38,480 nt of DNA, taken from Bacteroidota bacterium. Its GTDB lineage: Bacteria; Bacteroidota; Ignavibacteria; UBA10030; UBA8401. A model generated the notes under the pieces. The model saw only the letters and a list, made by a program, of their open reading frames with translations, was not told the origin of the DNA and searched no databases. The position numbers and the translations under genes are program-made. Positions 27,316 through 36,156 of this stretch are shown here, piece by piece (positions within the stretch are counted from its first letter, which is position 1; each line of letters begins with the position of its first letter). The stretch is taken from contig JAGWND010000005.1 in assembly GCA_028873075.1 (NCBI GenBank), positions 1-38,480 of the forward strand, read 5' to 3'.

Positions 27316-28419
27316 ATGGATGTAAAACTTAAATCTCTGGCGCAAACGCCGCTCCTTCTCGAACCCAATCGGGTGTGGAGGTTTTATGAAGGGGGAAAAA
27401 TGATCGAGCGTTTTCAGGGAAACTCTGCCGGTGCCGATTCGTTGTATCCCGAAGAGTGGGTCGGCTCCACGGTACAGGCAGTTAATCCCGGCGAACACTA
27501 TAAAACAGGTGAAGGCTTGGCGGTAATCTCTCGTGGACTTCCTGAGCCCGTACCGTTGAAGTCGCTCACCGAACAATTTCCGGAAGAAATGCTAGGTGCC
27601 GCGCACGTAAAAACCTACGGCACGAACAGCGCATTGCTCGTCAAGCTGCTCGACAGCGCGATCCGGCTGCTCATTCATGCGCACCCGACAAAAGCGTTTG
27701 CGTTGGAACATTTGAATTCCTGCTTCGGAAAAACGGAAGCGTGGTTCGTTCTCTCAACTCGTCCAGAAGTTGACGACCCGTACGTGCTGATTGCCTTCCG
27801 TGAAGAAATCGGCCGCAAACGCTACCGCGAGCTCTTGGATAAACAAGATGTTAAAGAGATGATGCGCATTATGCACCGCGTTTCGGTGCGCGCGGGCGAT
27901 GTTGTGTACGTGAAAGCCGGACTTCCGCACGCCATCGGCGAAGGAACGTTCATGGTAGAATTGCAGGAGCCGACAGATTTTTCAATTTTGCTCGAGCGAA
28001 GCTGTGCGGGATTTACGCTTCGGGAAGATGAATCGTTCCTCGGATTGGACCCGAGCCTGACGCTGTCGGTCATTGATCACCGCGTCTATTCTGAAAAAGA
28101 AGTGCAGGATGAATTAGTGATCAAACCGAAGCGGCTGCGGAAGCAAGGCGAAAGCGCCGAGTATCAATTGTTAGGATACGATACGACAGAATGCTTTGCC
28201 GGACATCGCCTTGAAGTTCGCGGCGAGCTTGGCGATGCAACGTACGGACGCTTTTCAATTCTCATTGTTCTTGACGGCGAAGGCAAACTCCAGCATCGCG
28301 GCGGGGAAATTCCTCTGCGCCGCGGCACAGAAATTTTTCTTCCGGCGTCTATCGGCGAACATGTTTTTCAAACGGCTACGCAGATGACAATTTTTAAGAG
28401 CATGCCGGCACGCGTGTGA
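27316..28419 (+). CDS. manA: Mannose-6-phosphate isomerase, class I-like
   Basis: LLVKLLDSAIRLLIHAHPTKAFA, GDVVYVKAGLPHAIGEGTFMVELQEPTDFSILLER. Confidence 0.82.
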   Translation: MDVKLKSLAQTPLLLEPNRVWRFYEGGKMIERFQGNSAGADSLYPEEWVGSTVQAVNPGEHYKTGEGLAVISRGLPEPVPLKSLTEQFPEEMLGAAHVKTYGTNSALLVKLLDSAIRLLIHAHPTKAFALEHLNSCFGKTEAWFVLSTRPEVDDPYVLIAFREEIGRKRYRELLDKQDVKEMMRIMHRVSVRAGDVVYVKAGLPHAIGEGTFMVELQEPTDFSILLERSCAGFTLREDESFLGLDPSLTLSVIDHRVYSEKEVQDELVIKPKRLRKQGESAEYQLLGYDTTECFAGHRLEVRGELGDATYGRFSILIVLDGEGKLQHRGGEIPLRRGTEIFLPASIGEHVFQTATQMTIFKSMPARV

Positions 28420-28561
28420 AGAAAACGGATAGATGGATTGTTGGATTTCTCGATGGGAGTATAGAAGTTGATCATCAATCTATTATTCCGATATTCCAGC
28501 AACATGAATGTACGCAACATCGTGAATAAAATAATTGCAAACAAGAAGAGGAGAAAAAGCC

Positions 28562-29785
28562 ATGAACTCGACATTAACCGTGCGGCAGAATCTTGACCTG
28601 CTTGGAAAATACCGTTACACAGAAATTCAGATGATGGAGATAATGGGAAACTGGGCGCACACCATCACCGACCCCGAAGCGAAGATCGGATTCGGACGGC
28701 AGATGTTTCAGGATTCAAGGCACGCCGATCTGTTAGGCAAACGAATTCCCGAGCTGAAAGGGCGCTCGCAGAAATTTCATTCGATTGCTCCGAGCGATGA
28801 GTTTGTGCGCTTGTTGGAAAAAATTTGGGAAGCGAACAACGATGTGCTGCGGCTTGTCGCATTGTATCGCGTGCTGAAACCGGCGGTGGCTGCGGCGTAC
28901 GAGCGTCACTTACAGCAGCTCGAGCTTCCTGCCGACGAACCGACCGCCTACATTCTTCAGCACGTTGCCGATGAAGAACGCGACCACGCTGCATGGGCAG
29001 AGCCGATCATCGCACGATTAATCGTACAATCGCAGCGCGGTGAAGAAGTTCTTCGCTGGGAAAAAGAATTGCAAAGCGATTTGAAAAATTCCGGCGGCGT
29101 GCGAGGTGAAGGAAAAATGCCGGGAACGTACTCGTTCAAGAAAACGCACCCGTACAGCACCCGGCCTGTGCGCGACCTGCGATGGAATGTGTCCGATCAT
29201 CCCGAACAATTCACGGAAAAAAATTGGTCGTTCGATTCGAGTGATGGGAAATTGCATTTGCTCCACGATTTGCTGAACAGCGAATTCATCACGGTAGAGC
29301 GGATGGGATTGATACTTTCCGACTTCCCCGAAATCCCGTGGCAGATGAAATTGGATATGGCGCGGCAGGCGTGGGACGAAGCGCGCCACGCGGAAATTGT
29401 TCAGCGCCGGCTTGAAGAATTGGGCGGACACGTCGGGATGTTTCCCACAAGCTGCTGGGGATGGGAACAGGATGTGAACCGTCCCGATCCGTTGGAGCGT
29501 CTCGCTCTTTCGAATATGACGTTTGAAAGCGAAAGCTGCAAACATTTGCGCGATTGGATTGCAAAGGCAAAAGCGCAAGGCGATGCGCGCTCACAGCAGT
29601 TGATCGAATTTCTTCTTGCCGACGAGGTGAATCATGTTCTCTACGGCGTTCATTGGATTGACGAGCTGACGAAAGACGATCCCGAGCGGCGCAGGCGTGT
29701 CCTTGCATATCCCGAAGAATTACTGAAAGGCACACATCCGGTCGGGGTGAATTTTGAAGAAACAATCAACGTGCAGAAGAATTAG
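28562..29785 (+). CDS. Ferritin-like (DUF455-type) protein with two diiron-type domains
   Basis: Domain 1: TEIQMMEIMGNW, DSRHADLL, DEERDHAAWAE. Domain 2: SEFITVERMGL, DEARHAEIV, FESES, ADEVNHVLYG. Confidence 0.7.
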   Translation: MNSTLTVRQNLDLLGKYRYTEIQMMEIMGNWAHTITDPEAKIGFGRQMFQDSRHADLLGKRIPELKGRSQKFHSIAPSDEFVRLLEKIWEANNDVLRLVALYRVLKPAVAAAYERHLQQLELPADEPTAYILQHVADEERDHAAWAEPIIARLIVQSQRGEEVLRWEKELQSDLKNSGGVRGEGKMPGTYSFKKTHPYSTRPVRDLRWNVSDHPEQFTEKNWSFDSSDGKLHLLHDLLNSEFITVERMGLILSDFPEIPWQMKLDMARQAWDEARHAEIVQRRLEELGGHVGMFPTSCWGWEQDVNRPDPLERLALSNMTFESESCKHLRDWIAKAKAQGDARSQQLIEFLLADEVNHVLYGVHWIDELTKDDPERRRRVLAYPEELLKGTHPVGVNFEETINVQKN

Positions 29786-29843
29786 TTCTCGATGAAGAAA
29801 GGTTCGGTGGAAGTTTATCTCAATAAAATCTGGTTCAACGCCG

Positions 29844-30947
29844 GTGAACATTGAACGAATCACGCTTACACATGTCCGCATTCCGCTGGTTGAACCGTTC
29901 ACAATCAGCAACGGCAGCGTGAGAGAAAAAGATGGAATCATCGTCCGCGTTTTCAGCGACGGGCTTGTTGGTGTCGGCGAGGCTTCGCCGATGGCGGGTT
30001 CGTTTTATTCGGAGGAAACGCCGGAGTCAACTTGGGGGTGTTTGGTGCACAGGATTATTCCGATGCTGTTTGCTTCAAAGCCGGTGTCGCTGGATGATGT
30101 CAATATTCTTTTTCACAAAATTCACGGCGACACATTTGCGAAAGCAGGAATCGAAACAGCGTTGCGGGACATCGAAGCGCAAAAACAAGATAGTCCGCTG
30201 TACAAGCTGCTTGGCGGAAAACGCCGCGATGTTGAATCTGGATTGGCAGTTGGCATCTATTCCACAGTTGACCAGCTTGTTTCTACCATTGAAAGGTACC
30301 TGCCGGAAGGGTACAAGCGCGTGAAGATAAAAATTCAGCCCGGATGGGATGCAACGCCGCTGCGCGCTGTGAAGAAATGTTTTGGCAACATTCCGCTCAT
30401 GGTTGATGCAAACGGTGCATACTCGCACGACGATCTTGAGCATCTCTGTTCGCTCGATGAATTTGAATTGATGATGATCGAACAACCATTTTCAAAAGAC
30501 GATTTTGATGCTCATGCGCAGTTGCAGGCGATGATGCGAACGCCGATCTGCTTGGATGAAGGGGCGTGCGATTGTTCGGCGATTGAGAAAGCAGCGTCGA
30601 AAAAGAGCTGTCGCATCGTCAACATAAAAATTCAGCGCGTTGGAGGACTGACTCAGGCGGAAGCAATGCACGCTGTGTGTGCGGAAAAAGCAATCCCTGT
30701 TTGGGCAGGCACAATGCCGGAATTGGGCGTCGGCGCCGCGCAAACACTCCACCTTGCCACGCTCGATAATTTTCTTTTTCCGACCGATGTTGAGTCGTCG
30801 CGGCGGTGGTTCGTAGACGACATCATAGAGCCGATGCTTGAGGTACACAACGGTGTGATTGAAATTCCCGACGGCATCGGCAACTGTTTTCAACTTAATG
30901 AGCGGAAGGTTTTGCAATACAAAGTTCGTGAAGAAATTTTTCAATGA
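29844..30947 (+). CDS. Enolase-superfamily (mandelate racemase/muconate lactonizing enzyme group) protein
   Basis: KRVKIKI, LMVDANGAY, MIEQPF, ICLDEGA, VNIKIQRVGGLTQA. GTG start. Confidence 0.92.
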   Translation: MNIERITLTHVRIPLVEPFTISNGSVREKDGIIVRVFSDGLVGVGEASPMAGSFYSEETPESTWGCLVHRIIPMLFASKPVSLDDVNILFHKIHGDTFAKAGIETALRDIEAQKQDSPLYKLLGGKRRDVESGLAVGIYSTVDQLVSTIERYLPEGYKRVKIKIQPGWDATPLRAVKKCFGNIPLMVDANGAYSHDDLEHLCSLDEFELMMIEQPFSKDDFDAHAQLQAMMRTPICLDEGACDCSAIEKAASKKSCRIVNIKIQRVGGLTQAEAMHAVCAEKAIPVWAGTMPELGVGAAQTLHLATLDNFLFPTDVESSRRWFVDDIIEPMLEVHNGVIEIPDGIGNCFQLNERKVLQYKVREEIFQ

Positions 30948-31951
30948 ATCTTTCAACGTCATTTGTCGGTTTGAATTTCCAAAGCCCGGTCATGATTGCT
31001 TCGGGTCCTGCAAGCCACGATGTCAACCAGATAACACTTGCGCAGCAGCAGCATGTCGGCGCAGTGGTGCTGAAGACCGTTTGCTCGGACAAGTATGAAC
31101 ATATGCGTTATTGGCCCCGCCCGCGTTACAAACTTCTTGACTGGGATAAACAGATCGGAGGACGGTCGAAATATTTCACGCTCTATTCGTACGAACAAGG
31201 ATACAGTGGCACACTGGAGGATTACTGGAAATTTATTGCGGAGTGCAAACGGCATTCCACTGTGCCGGTCTTTGGCAGCATTTTTGCCGATGTTGCGGGC
31301 GATTGGAAAATGCTTGCAGCGAATGTCGAGGCAAGTGGTGCCGATGCCGTAGAGCTTGACATCTCTTCTCCGCATAAGCCCGGTAGCCTCGATTTTGAAA
31401 CGACGTTCACCGCAGCCATTGCGGCAGTTGTGAAAGCGGTGAAGATACCCGTGATCGTGAAGCTCGCGGCAAGCGCAGATGTTGTTCAGCAATCGCTTGT
31501 TGCACAGGAGTGCGGTGCCTCGGCGGTAACTCTCTGCAACCGCATCCGCGGTTTTGATGTGGATATTGAGACGCAGCGTCCGATTCTTCACGGAAATTTT
31601 GCGGGAGTCGGCGGACCATGGGCGAAGTACTACACGTTCCGTCATGTTGCGGAAGCCGCGCAGTCAGTTGCTGTTCCCATCAGCGCAACCGGCGGAGCGA
31701 TGACTGGCAGCGATATCATAAAGTACATTCTGTTAGGCGCAACTACCGTGCAGGTGCTTTCAGTTGTGATGGTCAACGGATGGGATTCTATCGCAGCGAT
31801 GCACAAGGAAATTGCAGAGTACATGCAAAGGAAAAAAATTCTTTCGCTCGATGAAATCCGCGGCAGAGCATTGAAGGCTATGGCGCATCCGGATGAAATT
31901 GTTCGCTGGTCGGGCGAGCCGAAATCTGGGCCTCGCAATGTTTGGAAGTAA
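30944..31951 (+). CDS. Dihydroorotate dehydrogenase / PreA-like flavoprotein
   Basis: FQSPVMIASGPAS, VLKTVCSDKYEHM, VELDISSPHKPG, PVIVKLAAS, PISATGGAMTGSDIIKYILLGATTVQV. Confidence 0.88.
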   Translation: MNLSTSFVGLNFQSPVMIASGPASHDVNQITLAQQQHVGAVVLKTVCSDKYEHMRYWPRPRYKLLDWDKQIGGRSKYFTLYSYEQGYSGTLEDYWKFIAECKRHSTVPVFGSIFADVAGDWKMLAANVEASGADAVELDISSPHKPGSLDFETTFTAAIAAVVKAVKIPVIVKLAASADVVQQSLVAQECGASAVTLCNRIRGFDVDIETQRPILHGNFAGVGGPWAKYYTFRHVAEAAQSVAVPISATGGAMTGSDIIKYILLGATTVQVLSVVMVNGWDSIAAMHKEIAEYMQRKKILSLDEIRGRALKAMAHPDEIVRWSGEPKSGPRNVWK

Positions 31952-32264
31952 TTTGAAATATCCGGGGCTGAACCCGATTCCGCCGCCGTTTGCACATGAA
32001 CATCCGCCGGTCGCGGAGGTCATTGAAGAAAAATGTATTGCGTGCGATCGTTGTCCGCCGCTTTGCTTTTTTGATTCCATTGTCATGGAAAATCGTCCGC
32101 AACATCCGTTCGGCAGAACGGCTGTCGTCATTCAAGAGAATTGTACAGGCTGCGGGTTATGTTTTGAAGCGTGCCCTGTTGATGCAATCGTCTGGGTAGC
32201 AGATGTCGCCGGTCGCAGCGATGCGAAGACAGCATCGTCGTCGGTAGAGGACACAGATTTATGA
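31938..32264 (+). CDS. 2x[4Fe-4S] ferredoxin-type protein
   Basis: CIACDRCPPLC and CTGCGLCFEACP. Start overlaps the end of the DHOD-like gene by 14 nt. Confidence 0.88.
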   Translation: MFGSNLKYPGLNPIPPPFAHEHPPVAEVIEEKCIACDRCPPLCFFDSIVMENRPQHPFGRTAVVIQENCTGCGLCFEACPVDAIVWVADVAGRSDAKTASSSVEDTDL

Positions 32265-32887
32265 CTGTCATTGATCTCACACACCCGATTACGGACAACA
32301 TGCCGGTCTATTTCCCTTGGCATCCCGCAACGGAAATTGTTCAAACCGCAACGTATGCTCATGATCGCTGCGAAGTGCGCCGCCTGGCTATCGGCACGCA
32401 CAGCGGCACGCACATAGATGCCCCGAGCCACATCCTTGAAGGAACGCCGGCGCTTGATAAGTATGATCCGAATCTGTGGTGTATGAAAGCGCAGGTGTTA
32501 GATTTCACGCCGCGCCAGCCTCGTCAAGAAATTATGAAAGAAGAAGTGCAAGAGAAATTAAAACAGCGCGGCATCGGCGTGATCATCAAGGCGGGATGGG
32601 ATGTTCATTTTGGGAAAAACGATTATTACAAAACCTATCCGCCGATTTCAAACGCGGCGGCGGAATTTTTTTTAGCGATGAACGTTCCTCTTGTTGCTGC
32701 CGATACGCCCTTCACACTTGACGTGCATTATCTTCTTTTGAGGAGAGGGATCCCGCTCGTCACAAACCTTAACAACACAGCGCGGTTAAAAGAAGGCATC
32801 GTCACGCTCATCTCTGCGCCGCTGCTTATCGCAGGGGCAGACGGCGCGCCCGCCCGTGTTTTTGCTCTTGTTGAAAAGGAAGGATAA
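32261..32887 (+). CDS. Cyclase family protein (kynurenine formamidase-like metal hydrolase)
   Basis: DLTHPITDNMPVYFPWHP and GTHSGTHIDAPSHILEG (HxGTHxDxPxH) signature. Confidence 0.92.
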   Translation: MTVIDLTHPITDNMPVYFPWHPATEIVQTATYAHDRCEVRRLAIGTHSGTHIDAPSHILEGTPALDKYDPNLWCMKAQVLDFTPRQPRQEIMKEEVQEKLKQRGIGVIIKAGWDVHFGKNDYYKTYPPISNAAAEFFLAMNVPLVAADTPFTLDVHYLLLRRGIPLVTNLNNTARLKEGIVTLISAPLLIAGADGAPARVFALVEKEG

Positions 32888-32891
32888 ACGT

Positions 32892-34067
32892 GTGAACGCT
32901 GTCGCTGAACTTCTTGCCGATCTGGTGGCAATTCCAAGCATGAATCCGATGGGGCGGAGTCGAAACGGAATGTCGAATGCCTCGCCGCTTTTCGGCGGGG
33001 AATATTCCGAGCAAAATCTTGCCGATTATCTTGCTTCCTGTTTACGCCGACATCACATCGATGTTGAAATACAGGCATGTGCGACTCGCCTTGAAGGTGA
33101 GTCGCACATCATGCGCCCGAACGTTCTCGGACGCATTGACGTGAACGCCCCGCGCACGTTGTTGCTTGATGCGCACATGGATACGGTTCAAGCCGAGAAC
33201 ATGCCGACACCGTTTACTCCTGTTGTTAAGGAGGGGAAGCTGTACGGCAGAGGTGCGTGCGATACGAAAGGATCAATTGCGGCGTTTCTTTCCGCTGTTA
33301 CCGAAACACTTCGTAACAACCAATTCACGTGGAATGTGTTGCTGTTGTTTACTTCTGATGAAGAATATGGTTTCACGGGAGCGCGCGAGGCGATGCAGCG
33401 CAGATTGAAAGCGGATGCCGGTATCACCGGTGAACCGACGCAGCTTCGCATTATTCGTGCGCACAAAGGCGTTGTACGCTGGCACATCCGTACGCGCGGC
33501 GTTGCGGCCCACGCGGCATATCCCGAGCGCGGCGAGAATGCGATTTATACAATGGCCTCCGTTGTATCACGCCTTCAACGGTATGCGGAGGAATTGCTTC
33601 ACTTGACGCCGCACCCTGTTCTTGGAACTCCAACGCTGAGTGTCGGAGTCATTGAAGGCGGCGAGGCGGTGAACGTTGTTCCGGCTTCATGCCGGATTGA
33701 AATAGACCGCCGCTCGCTTCCCGGCGAGACAACGGAAAGCATTCTTCAGCCTGTGCATGCATTACTGCGCGACCTTCCGGCAGTGGACGATGAACCCCCG
33801 TATCTTGTTGCTGCCGGAATGGAGGTTGCAGAACATGCAGAAGTTGTTCGAAGATTGTCTGAAGCAATTCATTCTGTTACAGGCGATGTGAATATCGAAC
33901 CGGCGAGCTATGCTACAAACGCAGGAACATTCAATGCTGCGGGAATTCCGACTGTTGTTTTTGGTCCCGGGAATATCGCCCAAGCCCATACGAATGCGGA
34001 ATTTATTGAACTCAACGAAGTGGAGCAAGCTGCTGCCATTATCAAACATTTGTTGACAACGCACTAA
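32892..34067 (+). CDS. M20-family metallopeptidase / deacylase (ArgE/DapE-like)
   Basis: LLLDAHMDTV, YGRGACDTKGSIAAFLSA, TSDEEYGFTGA, GEPT, AHTNAEFIEL. GTG start. Confidence 0.92.
   Translation: MNAVAELLADLVAIPSMNPMGRSRNGMSNASPLFGGEYSEQNLADYLASCLRRHHIDVEIQACATRLEGESHIMRPNVLGRIDVNAPRTLLLDAHMDTVQAENMPTPFTPVVKEGKLYGRGACDTKGSIAAFLSAVTETLRNNQFTWNVLLLFTSDEEYGFTGAREAMQRRLKADAGITGEPTQLRIIRAHKGVVRWHIRTRGVAAHAAYPERGENAIYTMASVVSRLQRYAEELLHLTPHPVLGTPTLSVGVIEGGEAVNVVPASCRIEIDRRSLPGETTESILQPVHALLRDLPAVDDEPPYLVAAGMEVAEHAEVVRRLSEAIHSVTGDVNIEPASYATNAGTFNAAGIPTVVFGPGNIAQAHTNAEFIELNEVEQAAAIIKHLLTTH
33077..33109. repeat. 33-nt palindromic element inside the M20 gene
   Basis: ATGTGCGACTCGCC (33077-33090), loop TTGAA, GGTGAGTCGCACAT (33096-33109); 14-bp stem with one G.T pair. 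Confidence 0.8.
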
Positions 34068-34085
34068 GGAGTTATAAAGAGCATT

Positions 34086-34913
34086 ATGAATCTCGGTAAA
34101 GAAATCCGTCTGAAAAAAATCTGGAAACATGAACGCGCGGTCATTATTCCCTTCGATCACGGACAATACGGCGGCGTGCCTTCAGGATTGGAAAATCCTT
34201 TGCAGTTGACCGAGCGCATTGCACGAACTTCCGCTGATGCGATTCTTGTAACGCCGGGGGTGCTGCGATCGGTTGTTCCTGCGGTGAACAACCTCGGCAT
34301 CGTGCTGCGGCTCGACGGCGGTTTCACAAAATACACACAAGTTGCCGGAGATTACGAGCAGGTATGCAGCATCGAATATGCCGTGCAGTCGGGCGCCGAT
34401 GCCGGAATCGTGTTCACCTTTGTCGGTACACCGTTCGATGCGAAATCGTTGGGCCGTTTGGGTGCTGTTGCGGAAAAGGCTGAACAGTGGGGGCTGCCGT
34501 TGATTTCGGAAGTACTTCCCCCAAGCCTGCTCAATAATCATTTCGAGAGGGAAATTTTTGAGCCGGCCGTGAACGGAGAAAGCTTGGAAGTAGAAACCCG
34601 CGTTGTCAGCCGCATCGCTGCAGAACACGGCGCCGATGTCGTGAAAACCCGATATGCTGGAAATGTGATTGCCTTTCGGGGCGTTGTCGAATCGTGCGGG
34701 GCAAAAGTGATCGTTGCAGGAGGGCCCAATGTACAACAGGGAAATGCAGCGCTCCTTTCTTTTGCTCATGACTGCGTTGAAGCAGGCGCTGCCGGCATTG
34801 TCTTCGGCAGAAATGTGTGGCAGCATCCAAAGATGGAAAAATTAATTGCCGCGCTGTGTGCTATTGTTCATGAAAATGAATCTGTGCATAGCGCGCTGAA
34901 ACTTTTAAAGTAG
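34086..34913 (+). CDS. DhnA/FbaB-type class I aldolase family, copy 2
   Basis: VIIPFDHGQYGGVPSGLENP, DVVKTRYAG, GGPNVQQGN, AGIVFGRNVWQHP. Paralogue of 25200-26030. Confidence 0.85.
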   Translation: MNLGKEIRLKKIWKHERAVIIPFDHGQYGGVPSGLENPLQLTERIARTSADAILVTPGVLRSVVPAVNNLGIVLRLDGGFTKYTQVAGDYEQVCSIEYAVQSGADAGIVFTFVGTPFDAKSLGRLGAVAEKAEQWGLPLISEVLPPSLLNNHFEREIFEPAVNGESLEVETRVVSRIAAEHGADVVKTRYAGNVIAFRGVVESCGAKVIVAGGPNVQQGNAALLSFAHDCVEAGAAGIVFGRNVWQHPKMEKLIAALCAIVHENESVHSALKLLK

Positions 34914-34929
34914 AAAAAGGGAAGCTCTC

Positions 34930-36096
34930 ATGGCGTCTACATCAACTGGACAATCCTCGCAACGGAGAATGAAAGCGATAACCCCGCGCGAACGGATACT
35001 CACCGCAATGCGGCGCGGAATTCCGGACCGCGTTCCTGTTATTCCCGACATTTCGAACATGGTTCCCGTGCGCCTCACGAGAAAACCGTTCTGGGATATT
35101 TATTTGCACGAAGACCCGCCGTTAGACGAGGCGTATCTTCATGCGGTGCGGTACTTCGGAATGGATGGATGGTATGTGTACGACAATGCAACGATGAGCG
35201 AAGAGCCGAAGTGGCACACACACATCGTCGAATCATTGGCAGATGAACTGCACGTGAGGAAATGGATCGAGACGCCGTTCGGCACACTTGAACAAATGAT
35301 CTGCTATCCTGTTGACAACCCTCCGTGGGAAATGAGCGGGATGATCAAAGATATCAAGGAAGATCTTCCAAAGCTCAGGTGGTACATGGAGCAACGGCCT
35401 CTCGACGTGCTGTTCCGGAATCGGCAGAAAATCGGCGACGCGGGAATTTACGGCATCGCGATTGAAACGTTCATGGGATTCTGGGTCTGGGTGCGGGACG
35501 GCGGCTCAATGCAGGCGATTCAGGATTTCTTTCAATTCCCGGAATTGATGCCGGAAGTTCACAAATTCTATTGCGACTTTGTAGAAAATGCGGCGCACCG
35601 CATCGTGAAAGAAAAGCCTGATGAAATTCTTATTGCAGGCTCCTCGTCCTCACTCAGCCTCAGCTCTCCCAAGATTTATAAGGAGTTCGATCTCCCTGTA
35701 ATACAGCTCATCGGCTCGCTGTGCAAAGAGGAAGGTATTATTTGTCATCAGCACACATGCGGCAGGTCGCGGCAAATCGTGGAGATCAATTACCACGAAA
35801 CCGATGTCAACGTGATGGAACCGCTTGAGCGCCCTCCCGGCGGCGATGTTGACCTTGCTGAGGTGAAAAAAAAATTCGGCGATAAGTTTTGTCTCAAAGG
35901 GAATGTCAACACGTTCGAAACAATGTTGAATGGAAGCGTGAAGGATGTCGAGCGCGAAGCGAAAGCTTGTATTGATGCAGCGGCTGCTGGAGGCGGGTTC
36001 ATTCTCTCGACGGGCGACCAGTGTGGCCGCGACACACCTGACGAGAATCTCTTTGCACTTATCGAGGTCGCAAAAACGTACGGAGCATATTTATGA
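34930..36096 (+). CDS. Uroporphyrinogen decarboxylase-family (MtaA/CmuA-like) methyltransferase component
   Basis: TPRERILTAMRRGIPDRVPVIP; Zn-type HxC...C motif (HQHTCGRS ... STGDQCGRDTP). Adjacent to the corrinoid protein and MtaB-like genes. Confidence 0.85.
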   Translation: MASTSTGQSSQRRMKAITPRERILTAMRRGIPDRVPVIPDISNMVPVRLTRKPFWDIYLHEDPPLDEAYLHAVRYFGMDGWYVYDNATMSEEPKWHTHIVESLADELHVRKWIETPFGTLEQMICYPVDNPPWEMSGMIKDIKEDLPKLRWYMEQRPLDVLFRNRQKIGDAGIYGIAIETFMGFWVWVRDGGSMQAIQDFFQFPELMPEVHKFYCDFVENAAHRIVKEKPDEILIAGSSSSLSLSSPKIYKEFDLPVIQLIGSLCKEEGIICHQHTCGRSRQIVEINYHETDVNVMEPLERPPGGDVDLAEVKKKFGDKFCLKGNVNTFETMLNGSVKDVEREAKACIDAAAAGGGFILSTGDQCGRDTPDENLFALIEVAKTYGAYL

Positions 36097-36111
36097 AGCA
36101 ATGTCTCACGG

Positions 36112-36124
36112 CGGCTTCAAGCCG
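36112..36124. repeat. Intercistronic hairpin CGGCT-TCA-AGCCG
   Basis: Exact 5-bp stem with 3-nt loop between the UroD-family and corrinoid-protein genes. Confidence 0.45.
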
Positions 36125-36156
36125 TCCGGCATTTAGCTATCACGAAGGAATAAACT

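Noticed and set aside
21362-28419. Sulfoquinovose (sulfo-EMP) pathway
   Set aside because: The kinase/aldolase/isomerase logic is similar, but there is no recognisable sulfoquinovosidase or sulfo-specific enzyme. GH38 and ManA argue for mannose-type sugars.
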